Positions 1-7,798 of a DNA stretch of 64,000 bases are shown piece after piece. Both the position numbers and the translations under genes were made by a program. The DNA comes from Halorubrum trapanicum (lineage in GTDB: Archaea > Halobacteriota > Halobacteria > Halobacteriales > Haloferacaceae). Positions within the stretch are counted from its first letter, which is position 1. Every line of letters starts with the position of its first letter. The stretch covers positions 248,001 through 312,000 of the forward strand of contig NZ_JAGGKE010000001.1 of the NCBI RefSeq assembly GCF_017873555.1, given 5' to 3'. The notes beneath the pieces were generated by a model that saw only the letters and a list, made by a program, of their open reading frames with translations, searched no databases and was not told the origin of the DNA.

Positions 1-1133
1 ATCTCCTCGGCGAGGGTGCGGCCGGTGACGGTCATCGCGTCGCCGTGGAGCAGGTCGGCCTCCAGCAGGCGTCGGAGCACGACCGGCACGCCGCCGACCT
101 CGTGGAGGTCGTTCATCACGCGGCTCCCGCCGGGCTGGAGGTTCGCGATCTTCGGCGTGCGCCGCGAGATCTCGTCGAAGTCCTCGATCGAGAGGTCGAC
201 GTCGGCCTCGCCCGCGAGCGCGAGCAGGTGGAGGACCGCGTTGGTCGACCCGCCCATCGCGGTCTGGACCGCGATCGCGTTCTCGAACGACTCCCGCGAG
301 AGGATGTCCGAGGGGCGGCGGTCGTTCTCGATGCAGTCCATCGCGAGCTCGCCCGCGCGCTCGGCGACCGCGTAGCGCGCCTCGTCCTCGGCGGGCGGCG
401 AGGCCGATCCGAGCGGCGCCATCCCGAGCGCCTCGGAGATAGAGGCCATCGTGTTGGCGGTGAACATCCCGCCGCAGGAGCCGGCGCCGGGACAGGCGTT
501 GCGCTCTAAATCGTCGAGCTCGTCGGCGCCCATGTCCCCTTGCGCGTACGTGCCGACCCCCTCGAACACCTGCTCGATGGTCACGTCGCGGCCCTCGTGT
601 TGGCCGGGCATGATCGAGCCGCCGTAGAGGAAGACGCTCGGGAGGTCCGTCCGAATCGCGGCCATCATCATCCCGGGGAGGTTCTTGTCGCAGCCCGCGA
701 CAGTCACGAGGGCGTCCATGCGCTCGCCGAAGGAGACGAGCTCGACGGAGTCGGCGATGACCTCCCGCGAGATGAGGCTCGCCTTCATCCCCTCGGTCCC
801 CATCGAGATGGCGTCGCTAATGGTGATCGTCCCGAACTCGATGGGCATCCCGCCCGCGGCGTCGATGCCGTCGAGCGCGGCGTCCGCCACGTCGTCGAGG
901 TGGACGTTACACGGCGTGATGTCGGCCGCGGGGTTCGGCACGCCGACGATGGGCGAGGAGAGGTCCTCGTCGTCGAACCCCATCGCGCGGAACATCGCGC
1001 GGTGCGGCGCCTTATCCGGTCCCTCGGTCACGTCGCGGCTCCGCAGGCTCTCGTCTTTTTCGCCGGCGAATCGGTCCGCGTCCTCCCGGCGGCGACGTCG
1101 ATCGTCGTCGGATCTCGGCTGCTGTTCGCTCAT
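1..1133 (-). CDS. ilvD: Dihydroxy-acid dehydratase, 3' end cut by window edge
   Basis: This enzyme removes water from dihydroxy acids in isoleucine/valine synthesis and carries an iron-sulfur cluster. About 377 N-terminal residues are visible and the rest lies left of the window. The family cysteines are present: Cys74 in ITPCNVH, Cys147 in GCDKNLPGMMM, and Cys219 in GAGSCGGMFTANTM; these match the cluster ligands known for IlvD. The start at 1133 gives an acidic/arginine-rich lead (MSEQQPRSDDD) before the conserved core, as in other haloarchaea. No other branched-chain gene is beside it here. Identification is secure; the C-terminal half cannot be judged. Confidence 0.95.
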   Translation of the reverse strand, partial: MSEQQPRSDDDRRRRREDADRFAGEKDESLRSRDVTEGPDKAPHRAMFRAMGFDDEDLSSPIVGVPNPAADITPCNVHLDDVADAALDGIDAAGGMPIEFGTITISDAISMGTEGMKASLISREVIADSVELVSFGERMDALVTVAGCDKNLPGMMMAAIRTDLPSVFLYGGSIMPGQHEGRDVTIEQVFEGVGTYAQGDMGADELDDLERNACPGAGSCGGMFTANTMASISEALGMAPLGSASPPAEDEARYAVAERAGELAMDCIENDRRPSDILSRESFENAIAVQTAMGGSTNAVLHLLALAGEADVDLSIEDFDEISRRTPKIANLQPGGSRVMNDLHEVGGVPVVLRRLLEADLLHGDAMTVTGRTLAEE

Positions 1134-1245
1134 ATTCGACCCTGTCGCTCGGGGGTCTTAAACGGCCGCGTCGGGGCGAGGGTTGCTCGGCGAGGCGAAC
1201 TGGTTCGGGGGAAGTCGGTCGGGAGCCGGCAGCACGTTTCCGCCC

Positions 1246-1638
1246 TCACACCCGCGCCTTCAGCTCCACACGGTAACCGAACGGATCGCGGACGTACACC
1301 GCGCCCGCCTCGCCGGTCGCGCCGAGCGGCGAGTCCAGCGTCTTTTCGATCTCGACGCCGGCGTCCGCCAGTTCGCTCTCGATTTCGTCGACCGACTCCT
1401 CGACGACGACCGCGACGTGGTCGTAGTTCGTCTTCGTCGGCCGCTCGAACTCGTCGGTCGGCCACAGGTGTATCACCGCGGTCGCCGAGAGCCGCACGTC
1501 GAAGAAGGGCTTCTCGCCGGCCGCGTACAGCGCGTCCTCGATCCCGAACCCGAGCTTCTCGCCGTAGAACTCGCGGGCCTCGTTGGCGCCGTCCTCGGGA
1601 ATCCGGAGGTTGACGTGGTCGATGTGGCGTGCGTTCAC
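1246..1638 (-). CDS. VOC / glyoxalase-fold protein
   Basis: A 130-residue single-domain vicinal-oxygen-chelate protein. It begins with the family pattern ARHIDHVNLRIPEDG (first metal-ligand His) and ends YVRDPFGYRVELKARV, which holds the typical DPxGxxxE ligand motif. I chose a GTG start at 1638 because a T-rich box (GATTTTT, 1664-1671 on this strand) sits 26-33 bases upstream, as expected of a leaderless haloarchaeal message; a longer TTG start at 1665 would swallow that box. The substrate cannot be told: glyoxalase, dioxygenase and resistance proteins share this fold. Confidence 0.8.
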   Translation of the reverse strand: MNARHIDHVNLRIPEDGANEAREFYGEKLGFGIEDALYAAGEKPFFDVRLSATAVIHLWPTDEFERPTKTNYDHVAVVVEESVDEIESELADAGVEIEKTLDSPLGATGEAGAVYVRDPFGYRVELKARV

Positions 1639-1785
1639 TCCCGTCGATTCGGCGGCCGGGCGCAAAAATCGTTGGGGCGGAGCGGTTTCTCGGACGTGTT
1701 CGGGATGTCGATCCGAGACGGGACGCGGTCTCGCGACCCGCGAACGCCCGCGGAGTATTTATTCATAGACGTGTGACTATCGCAC

Positions 1786-2157
1786 ATGATCGTTCTCGAA
1801 ACCGCAGCTGTGGCGCCGCTGATGGGCGGTATGGCCGGTTCGGGGATGGCGGGCGGGATGGGCGGTGCGATGGTCGTGTTCCCCCTCGTCGCGCTGCTCA
1901 CCGTCGCGGCGCTGCTCGTCGTGGGCGTCGTCGGAATTCGGGCCCTCGAGGATGAGACCGGCGGCGGAGCGCGCCCGACCGAGACCGACGAGGATCCGGT
2001 CGAGCGCCTCCAGCGCCGGTACGCGGCGGGCGAACTCACCGAGGCGGAGTTCGAACGGGCGCTGGAACGCGAACTGGAGGGCGAGGGAGTCGACGAGACC
2101 GGCACGGGACCGATCGCCGGATCGGATCCGATCGGGGAGACGGAGCGAGCGCGGTAA
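1786..2157 (+). CDS. Small membrane protein with C-terminal SHOCT domain
   Basis: A 123-residue protein. The N-terminal third is Gly/Met rich followed by one strong membrane segment (about residues 28-50, VVFPLVALLTVAALLVVGVV). A short SHOCT domain follows (about 66-93), with the typical DPVERLQRRYAAGELTEAEF pattern; SHOCT is a short helical module often found at protein ends and thought to mediate oligomerisation. The tail is acidic. A TATA-like stretch (AGTATTTATTC, 1754-1764) lies 22-32 bases upstream of the ATG. Many haloarchaeal genomes carry several such proteins; no function is known. Confidence 0.8.
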   Translation: MIVLETAAVAPLMGGMAGSGMAGGMGGAMVVFPLVALLTVAALLVVGVVGIRALEDETGGGARPTETDEDPVERLQRRYAAGELTEAEFERALERELEGEGVDETGTGPIAGSDPIGETERAR

Positions 2158-2171
2158 TCTCGGGGATCCGG

Positions 2172-2849
2172 TCAGGCGAACGCCGCCAGAATTCCCGCGC
2201 CGTCGGTGCTCCGGCCGAGGTCCGGGAGGGTGGCGCGCTCGGGATGCGGCATCAGCACGGCGACCGTCTCGCGCTCGCCGAGGACGCCGGCGACGTTGTC
2301 GGTCGAGCCGTTGGGGTTGGCCGCGTCGGTGACGTTGCCGTCGGCATCGCAGTAGCGGAAGAGGACGCGGTCGTCGTCGACGAGGTCGGCGTGGGCCTCG
2401 TCGCTTATCTCGAAGCGCCCCTCGCCGTGCGCGATGGGGACCTCGATCACGTCGCCCTCGCCGTAGGCGGCGGTCCACGGCGTGTCCGCGCGCTCGACGC
2501 GCAGGCGGACCGGCTCGCACTGGAAGCGCGCGGAGGCGTTCGTGGTGAACGCGCCGGGCGTCAGCCCCGACTCGGAGCCGATCTGCGCGCCGTTACAGAT
2601 CCCGATCACGGGGACGCCCTCCTCGGCCGCGGCGCGGACCTCGTCCATGATCGGCGCGCGCGCGGCCATCGCACCGGCCCGGAGGTAGTCGCCGTAGGAG
2701 AACCCGCCGGGGAGGACGATCCCCTCGGCGTCGTCGGGGAGCCCGTCCTCGTGCCAGACGCGCTCTGCGTCGACGCCGAGGTGGTCCAGCGCGCGGACGG
2801 CGTCGCGGTCGCAGTTGGAGCCGCCGAACTGGACGACGGCGACCGTCAC
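2172..2849 (-). CDS. purQ: Phosphoribosylformylglycinamidine synthase, glutaminase subunit
   Basis: PurQ releases ammonia from glutamine for the FGAM synthase complex (PurL-PurQ-PurS), the fourth step of purine synthesis. The class I amidotransferase triad is visible: nucleophile Cys85 in GICNGAQ, and His202/Glu204 in MPHPER. Two in-frame GTG codons could start it, at 2858 and 2849; I chose 2849 because it gives MTVAVVQFGGSNCD, the usual family start. It lies 88 bases downstream of purS on the same strand, probably in one transcript. purL is not in the window. The length (225 aa) is normal. Confidence 0.95.
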   Translation of the reverse strand: MTVAVVQFGGSNCDRDAVRALDHLGVDAERVWHEDGLPDDAEGIVLPGGFSYGDYLRAGAMAARAPIMDEVRAAAEEGVPVIGICNGAQIGSESGLTPGAFTTNASARFQCEPVRLRVERADTPWTAAYGEGDVIEVPIAHGEGRFEISDEAHADLVDDDRVLFRYCDADGNVTDAANPNGSTDNVAGVLGERETVAVLMPHPERATLPDLGRSTDGAGILAAFA

Positions 2850-2937
2850 GCCGCCCACCTCGCGTGGACGGCCGCGGCGGTTCCGCCGGCACCGCTCGCG
2901 CCGGTGACGATCGGCGTCGTCTCGGCGACGGCGACCG

Positions 2938-3189
2938 TCATCGCTCCGCGACCGCCACGTCGTAGTCGTGGATCGTGGGGTTCGCGAGCAGCCGCTCGGC
3001 CATCTCGTCGGCGCGGTCGGCGGCCTCGCCTGCGTCGGCGGCGTCGAGGTCCACCTCGAAGCGGTCCGCCGAGCGGAGGTCGGACAGCTCGAACCCGAGC
3101 CGTTCGAGGGCCTGCTGGGTCGTCTCGGCCTCCGGATCGAGGACGCCCCGCTTCAGCCGGACCGTCACCGTCGCCGTGTACGCGGTCAT
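2938..3189 (-). CDS. purS: Phosphoribosylformylglycinamidine synthase, PurS subunit
   Basis: An 83-residue protein that bridges PurL and PurQ in the three-part FGAM synthase found in archaea and Gram-positive bacteria. It shows the family start YTATVTVRLKRGVLDPEAET, and the middle helix and the LLANPTIHDYDV end of PurS. It is first in a purS-purQ pair. A T-rich box (GGTTTTTACA, 3211-3220 read on this strand) lies 22-31 bases before the ATG, so the message is probably leaderless. This contrasts with the divergently read purU gene, which has a long leader. Confidence 0.95.
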   Translation of the reverse strand: MTAYTATVTVRLKRGVLDPEAETTQQALERLGFELSDLRSADRFEVDLDAADAGEAADRADEMAERLLANPTIHDYDVAVAER

Positions 3190-3234
3190 ACCTGTTGGTG
3201 CGGAGTCGTGTGTAAAAACCGTTTTGGAACGCCG

Positions 3235-3241
3235 CTTATAC
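3235..3241 (+). promoter_or_regulatory. Probable TATA box of purU
   Basis: CTTATAC in the divergent purS-purU gap, preceded by a GC stretch that could serve as the BRE. Transcription would begin near 3262, leaving a leader of about 108 bases before purU. A second AT-rich candidate (GGATAGGTATT, 3252-3262) cannot be excluded and would shorten the leader by about 20 bases. This is inferred from spacing only. Confidence 0.5.
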
Positions 3242-3261
3242 GCACATTCGTGGATAGGTAT

Positions 3262-3369
3262 TGGTCGATCCTTCGGGAGGCAGGGACCGCACGGAACGAA
3301 AGGGGCAAACCCCTCCGACCGTTGGAGAGGGTGTATGCAGCCGCTCGAACCCGCGGAGGTGATCGTCGC
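3262..3369 (+). promoter_or_regulatory. Structured 5' leader of purU with upstream ORF and Shine-Dalgarno
   Basis: The leader holds two mutually exclusive helices: AGGGG (3301-3305) with CCCCT (3310-3314), or CCCTC (3311-3315) with GAGGG (3327-3331). A third hairpin pairs CCGC (3341-3344) with GCGG (3353-3356), and its 3' arm overlaps GGAGGTGATC (3355-3364), a near-perfect Shine-Dalgarno complementary to the 16S rRNA end. An upstream ORF (ATG 3335, peptide MQPLEPAEVIVA) ends in a TGA that overlaps the purU ATG as ATGA. Such a leader is unusual where most genes are leaderless. It may be a regulatory RNA or leader-peptide switch; that role is inference. Confidence 0.5.
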
Positions 3370-4350
3370 ATGACCCGCGAACTGACCGAGATCACGGTCG
3401 TCGGAGGAGACAAGACCGGACTCATCGCGCGGGTCACCTCGCTGCTGTTCGAGCGGGGAATCAACATCGAGGACCTCGATCAGGCCGTCCGCGAGGGCGT
3501 CTTCCGGATGACGACCCGCGTCGACACCGCGGAGATGGATACCTCCCGCGGCGAGCTCCGCCGCGCGCTCGCCGAGCTCGGCCGCGAGCTCGACGTGGAC
3601 ATCCAGGTCCGGTTCCCGAGCGACCGCGACGCCCGCCGGGTCGCGCTCTTGGTCACGAAGGAGACGCACGCGCCCGAGGCGCTGCTGGAGGCCGAGGCGC
3701 GGGGTGACCTCGCGGACGACGGCGAGGAGGCCGAGATCCCGGTCGTCATCGGCAACCGCGGCGACCTCCGGTCGCTCGCGGAGCGTTACGATAAGCCGTT
3801 CTACGACGTGGGCGACGGCAACGGAAACACGGACGAGGGACGCCTCCTCGACCTGCTGACCGAGTACGACGTGGACCTGATCGTCTTGGCCCGCTACATG
3901 CGGATCCTCTCGCCGGAGGTCGTCTTCCGGTACGAGGGCCGGATCGTCAACGTTCACCCCTCGCTGCTCCCGGCGTTCCCGGGCGCCGAGGCGTACCGGC
4001 AGGCGAAGGACGCGGGCGTCCGCGTCGCGGGCGTCACCGCCCACTACGTCACGACCGACCTCGATCAGGGACCGATCATCGCGCAGCGCGCCTTCGACGT
4101 GCCGCCGGGCGCCGACGTCGCCGAGATCAAGCGCCGCGGGCAACCCCTCGAAGCCGAGGTGTTACTCGACGCGGTGCGGCTCCACCTCGCGGACGCCATC
4201 GCGGTCCACCGGGGGACCGTCCACGTGCGCGAGGACGTCGACGTCGACGCGCGGCTCGGGCTGAGCGAGGCCGCCGTCGACGCGAATCCCGACGAACCGG
4301 TCGACGGCGAGCCGCTCAGGCGGTCTCAGGCGTCTCCATCGGACGACTGA
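3370..4350 (+). CDS. purU: Formyltetrahydrofolate deformylase
   Basis: PurU hydrolyses 10-formyl-THF to formate and THF, balancing one-carbon units and feeding formate to purine synthesis. The 326 residues comprise an N-terminal ACT domain (about 5-80, TEITVVGGDKTGLIARVTSLL), then a formyltransferase-fold domain (about 95-280). Catalytic motifs are NVHPSLLPAFPG (Asn/His) and HYVTTDLDQGPII (Asp). The C-terminal 40 residues are acidic and variable. ATG 3370 was chosen because a strong Shine-Dalgarno ends 6 bases upstream and the ACT domain starts at once. It is read away from purS-purQ. The ACT domain suggests amino-acid control (glycine or methionine in bacteria), not shown here. Confidence 0.93.
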   Translation: MTRELTEITVVGGDKTGLIARVTSLLFERGINIEDLDQAVREGVFRMTTRVDTAEMDTSRGELRRALAELGRELDVDIQVRFPSDRDARRVALLVTKETHAPEALLEAEARGDLADDGEEAEIPVVIGNRGDLRSLAERYDKPFYDVGDGNGNTDEGRLLDLLTEYDVDLIVLARYMRILSPEVVFRYEGRIVNVHPSLLPAFPGAEAYRQAKDAGVRVAGVTAHYVTTDLDQGPIIAQRAFDVPPGADVAEIKRRGQPLEAEVLLDAVRLHLADAIAVHRGTVHVREDVDVDARLGLSEAAVDANPDEPVDGEPLRRSQASPSDD

Positions 4351-4374
4351 GGAGTCGCAGCCGGAGAGATCGAT

Positions 4375-4431
4375 CCGATCGAGTCGCCGACATCCGATCG
4401 AGTCGCCGACATCCGACCGATTCGCCGACCG
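4375..4431. repeat. 19-bp tandem repeat, two perfect copies and one degenerate
   Basis: The unit CCGATCGAGTCGCCGACAT occurs perfectly at 4375-4393 and 4394-4412; a third copy at 4413-4431 differs at several bases. It lies just after purU and before the promoter of the next small gene. It may be a slippage product; no function is evident. Confidence 0.85.
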
Positions 4432-4480
4432 ACACCGCTCCACAGGCTATTTTTAACCGGGCGGACGCAACGACGGACCG

Positions 4481-4669
4481 ATGACCGAACGTCGCCCGCG
4501 GACGGCGTTTCTCGCGGATACCGCCGCGGTCGTCCGCAGCGACGAGCGGCTGATCCTGCTGTTCCTGCTGTTGCTGTCGATCGCGGCGCTTGCGGTCTTC
4601 CTCCACTACACGACGCTGGTCTTGGAAGGGCTCCCCGATCCGCTCCCGACAGAGCCGATTCGGCCGTGA
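4481..4669 (+). CDS. Small single-span membrane protein, unknown function
   Basis: A 62-residue protein with one strong hydrophobic helix (about 24-46, LILLFLLLLSIAALAVFLHYTT) after a charged N-terminus, and a Pro-rich end. A clear TATA-like box (CTATTTTTAACC, about 4447-4458) lies 24-34 bases before the ATG, so this is likely a real leaderless gene. The hydrophobic codon pattern continues to the stop, 10 bases before the convergent lhr gene ends. I do not recognise a family. Confidence 0.6.
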   Translation: MTERRPRTAFLADTAAVVRSDERLILLFLLLLSIAALAVFLHYTTLVLEGLPDPLPTEPIRP

Positions 4670-4678
4670 TCGACCGTC

Positions 4679-7657
4679 TCAGTCCGGTCGGCGGTCCGCG
4701 GGCGGTCCGGCGTCGCGGCCGCCGGTCTCGCCGCTCTCGGCGGTCCGCGGTTCCTCGCCGATCTCCTCCATCACGCGGGCGTGGAACTCCCGGAGGACGG
4801 CGGACTCGTCGTCGGCGATGACGGTGTCGGAGTCGACGAGCGTCGCCAGCCCGAACGCGAGCGGGCTGGGCGAGTCGACGACGCGGTGTTCGACCGACAG
4901 GTCGCCCGTCGAGATCCGCCTGACGACATCGCGGATTCCCTCGACGTCGAGGCGGTCCTCCAACAGTTCGCGGTACGTCTCCTCTAACACGGCGAACCCT
5001 TCGAGGTCGGCCGCGAACGACAGCAGCATCTCGGCGGACACCTGCTGTTCGGCGGCCGACTTCTCGTACCCCTTGTACCGCTTTAAGATCATGAGCGAGC
5101 GCCCCGCGTCGATCCGGAAGTAGCGCTGGAGCAGGTCGGTCCCCCGAACGGCCTCGCGGAGGTCCTCGCGGACCGTCTCCGGGTCGAGGTCGGACAGAAT
5201 CCCCGCCACGTCGACCTTGCGGTTCAGGGGGAGCGCGAGCGAGAACCCGCGGTCCGCGACCGCGACGGCGACGTTGGCGTCGGTCCGGTTCGCGACCGCG
5301 GCCGCGACGAGCCGCGAGAGGCCGTCGTTGAACCGCCGGCCGTAGACGGAGTGGACGTAGAACCGGCGCTTGTACTCGTCCCGGTCGAGCTCCTCCTCGA
5401 CGACGAGGCGGTCGGGCGTCGAGACGCCGTCGAGGCCGGCGTACCGAACCTGCTCGTCGTACATGCGGGCGAGCGCGCGGACCGCGTTCTCGTCGAGGGG
5501 GAACTCGCGGAGCCACGCGCGGACCGCGGCCGGGCCGGCGTTCGGGCCGTCGCCGGCCAGCCGGTCGAGGAGTTCGGCCTGGAACGCCAGCACCTCGCGG
5601 GCGAGGTCCGCGGACAGCGGGAGGCGCTCCGCGAACCACGAGGGGACCGTCGGGCGCTCGCTCGTCCGGTCGACGTACACCTTCGAGCCGCGGCGGTAGC
5701 GGAACGCGAACCGCTCGCCGCCCAGCGCGAACACGTCGCCCGAGTCGAGCGTGTCGAGGTACGACTCGTCGAGGGTGCCGACCCACTGGTCGTCGCGCGT
5801 GAACACGTCGCAGGTGAACGAGTCGGGGATCGTCCCCACGTTCGTCATGTAGATGACCCGCGCGAGCCGCCCGCGCTTCCCGACGAGGGTCTCGCCGACC
5901 GGGTACTCCGGGTGGTGGTGGTCGCCCTCCGGCGGGTCGTTGGCGTCGCGCCACACCTTCGGGTAGACGTTCTTCGACTCCAGTCCGTCGTAGTCCGCGG
6001 TGAGATATCGGAACAGCCGCTCGTAGGCCGCGTCGTCGAAGTCGCGGTACGGGTGCGCCCGGCGTAGCACCTCCCGGACCTCGCGGTCGGGGCGGACCCG
6101 GTTTATCGCCATCCCGTAGACGTGCTGGGCGGCGACGTCGTAGGCGCCCTCGGGCGGGAACACGCGGTCGACGAAGCCGTCCTCGGCGCGCGCGAGCAGC
6201 GTCGCGCACTCGATCAGCTCGTCGCGGTCGAGCGCGAACACCCGGCCCTCGACTGTCTCCCCCGGGCTGTGACCCGCGCGGCCGACGCGCTGGAGCAGCG
6301 CGGCGACCGACTTCGGCGAGCCGACCTGGACCACCAGATCGAGGTGAGGCATGTCGATGCCGAGTTCGAGGCTCGTCGAGGTGGTGACCACGTCGAGGTC
6401 GCCCGCCTTCAGCCCCTCCTCGACGCGCGTGCGCTGCGCCTCGCCGAGGCTCCCGTGGTGACAGCCCGAGTTCGACTCGTCGTAGTCGAACCGCTGGCGG
6501 AGCTCCTGAAGGGTGCGTTCGGCGCCCGACCGCGAGTTCGTGAACACGAGCGTGTTCTCGTGGGACTCGATCAGGTCGCGGAGCGACTCGTAGAACCGGT
6601 CGGTCACCGCCGACCGCGGCGTGTGGATGAGGTCGGCCGCGGGCGTCCGGAGTTCGAGGTCGAACTCGCGAGCGAACCGCGCGTCGACCACCTCGCAGGG
6701 GCGCGTCTCGAACCCGTCGACGTCGCCGACCGCGCCGTCGACGCGGTCGCGCCCGACGAGGAACGAGGCGATCCCGTCGAGCGGTTCGACGGTGGCCGAG
6801 CAGCCGATCCGGGTGATTTCGTGGTCGGGTTCCGCTTCGACTTCCTCCTTCCCGCCGTTCCGCGCCAATTCGGTCAGCCGCTCCAGCGACACCGAGAGGT
6901 GCGTGCCGCGCTTGTTGGCGGCCAGCGAGTGGATCTCGTCGACGATCACGTACTCGACGGTCCGGAGCTTCTCCTTGAACTTCGGCGAGTTGAGCAGTAT
7001 CGCGAGCGTCTCCGGCGTGGTGTTGAGGACGTGCGGCGTCTCCGAGAGCATCGCTTGCCGGTCCGCCTTCGAGGTGTCGCCGTGGCGGATCGCCTGCCTG
7101 ACGCCGGGCTCGTAGTCGTCGTCCGCGACCTCCTCGGGAGTCGCGTCCGCGTCGCTATCGCGGGTCGCGGCCGCGTCACTCTCCTCGGCGTCGGCCGCGG
7201 CGATCGCCTCGCCGATCCCTTCGAGCGGGGTCGCGAGGTTGCGCTCGATGTCGTTCGCGAGCGACTTCAGCGGCGAGACGTACAGGCAGTAGACGGAGTT
7301 TTCCAACTCGCTGGCGCGGTCGCGCGCGAAGAGGTCGTCGAGGACCGCGAGGAAGGAGGCGAGCGTCTTCCCGCTGCCCGTCGGCGCGGCGACGAGGCAG
7401 TTCTCCCCGTCGTCGACGTGGGGGATCGCCTCCCGCTGCGGGGGCGTGAAGAAGCCGCCGTTCTCGGCGACGTACCCGCCGAACCGCTCGACCCACCAGC
7501 GACGGACCGGCGGCGAGAGCCGCGCGAGCACGTCGGCGTCGCCGAGCGGGACCGTCTCCGGGTCGAAGTCGGGGTCCGCGAACGCGCCGCGCTCGACCGC
7601 GTCCCGGAGGAGCGCCCGCGCGGCCGCCTCGTCGCCGCGGTCCGTGGACTCGCTCAC
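4679..7657 (-). CDS. lhr: Lhr-family DEAD/DEAH ATP-dependent helicase
   Basis: A 992-residue large helicase-related protein, probably acting in DNA repair or replication restart. Motifs visible: Q-like FTPPQREAIPH, Walker A APTGSGKT (91-98), SPLKSLANDI, DEIH (240-243), helicase C motif GIDMPHLDLVVQVGSPKS and QRVGRAGH, then the Lhr winged-helix and C-terminal core. An acidic insert (about 155-182) lies between helicase motifs, as often in haloarchaea. I chose the GTG at 7657 (MSESTDRGDEAAA) over a TTG at 7720, because the longer form would run through the 27-bp repeats shared with the cmk promoter. It is divergent from cmk. Confidence 0.92.
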   Translation of the reverse strand: MSESTDRGDEAAARALLRDAVERGAFADPDFDPETVPLGDADVLARLSPPVRRWWVERFGGYVAENGGFFTPPQREAIPHVDDGENCLVAAPTGSGKTLASFLAVLDDLFARDRASELENSVYCLYVSPLKSLANDIERNLATPLEGIGEAIAAADAEESDAAATRDSDADATPEEVADDDYEPGVRQAIRHGDTSKADRQAMLSETPHVLNTTPETLAILLNSPKFKEKLRTVEYVIVDEIHSLAANKRGTHLSVSLERLTELARNGGKEEVEAEPDHEITRIGCSATVEPLDGIASFLVGRDRVDGAVGDVDGFETRPCEVVDARFAREFDLELRTPAADLIHTPRSAVTDRFYESLRDLIESHENTLVFTNSRSGAERTLQELRQRFDYDESNSGCHHGSLGEAQRTRVEEGLKAGDLDVVTTSTSLELGIDMPHLDLVVQVGSPKSVAALLQRVGRAGHSPGETVEGRVFALDRDELIECATLLARAEDGFVDRVFPPEGAYDVAAQHVYGMAINRVRPDREVREVLRRAHPYRDFDDAAYERLFRYLTADYDGLESKNVYPKVWRDANDPPEGDHHHPEYPVGETLVGKRGRLARVIYMTNVGTIPDSFTCDVFTRDDQWVGTLDESYLDTLDSGDVFALGGERFAFRYRRGSKVYVDRTSERPTVPSWFAERLPLSADLAREVLAFQAELLDRLAGDGPNAGPAAVRAWLREFPLDENAVRALARMYDEQVRYAGLDGVSTPDRLVVEEELDRDEYKRRFYVHSVYGRRFNDGLSRLVAAAVANRTDANVAVAVADRGFSLALPLNRKVDVAGILSDLDPETVREDLREAVRGTDLLQRYFRIDAGRSLMILKRYKGYEKSAAEQQVSAEMLLSFAADLEGFAVLEETYRELLEDRLDVEGIRDVVRRISTGDLSVEHRVVDSPSPLAFGLATLVDSDTVIADDESAVLREFHARVMEEIGEEPRTAESGETGGRDAGPPADRRPD

Positions 7658-7700
7658 GCCGATCACGAGGGTTCGGGAAGGGAAATCGGTTGCGTCGATT

Positions 7701-7765
7701 CTCCGCGGAAATTCGCGCAACCGACCCCAGTCCGTCGGCTCCGCGGAAATTCGCGCAACCGACCC
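7701..7765. promoter_or_regulatory. 27-bp direct repeat in the lhr-cmk divergent promoter region
   Basis: Two perfect copies of a 27-base unit (core GGAAATTCGCGCAACCGACC) sit at 7701-7727 and 7739-7765, 38 bases apart start to start. A partial inverted copy, CGGTTGCG, is at 7687-7694 nearer lhr. The right copy directly precedes the TTTAT box (7767-7771) that lies 28-32 bases before the cmk ATG. Perfect repetition between two divergent genes suggests an operator for a shared regulator; the protein is unknown. Confidence 0.6.
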
Positions 7766-7798
7766 GTTTATCCGCCGCGCTTCCGTGGCGCAACACGC

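Noticed and set aside
3335-3362. tRNA T-arm-like sequence (CCGC-TCGAACCC-GCGG) in the purU leader
   Set aside because: The loop is eight bases, and no acceptor, D or anticodon arms fit around it; not a tRNA.
2975-3373. 132-codon forward frame over purS ending at the purU start
   Set aside because: The upstream part is a shadow of purS. Only its last 12 codons (from ATG 3335) are of interest, as a possible leader peptide.
4326-6209. Very long open frame on the minus strand (over 600 codons)
   Set aside because: It is an out-of-frame shadow of lhr: Arg/Pro/Gly-rich with no domain, as expected from GC-rich DNA.
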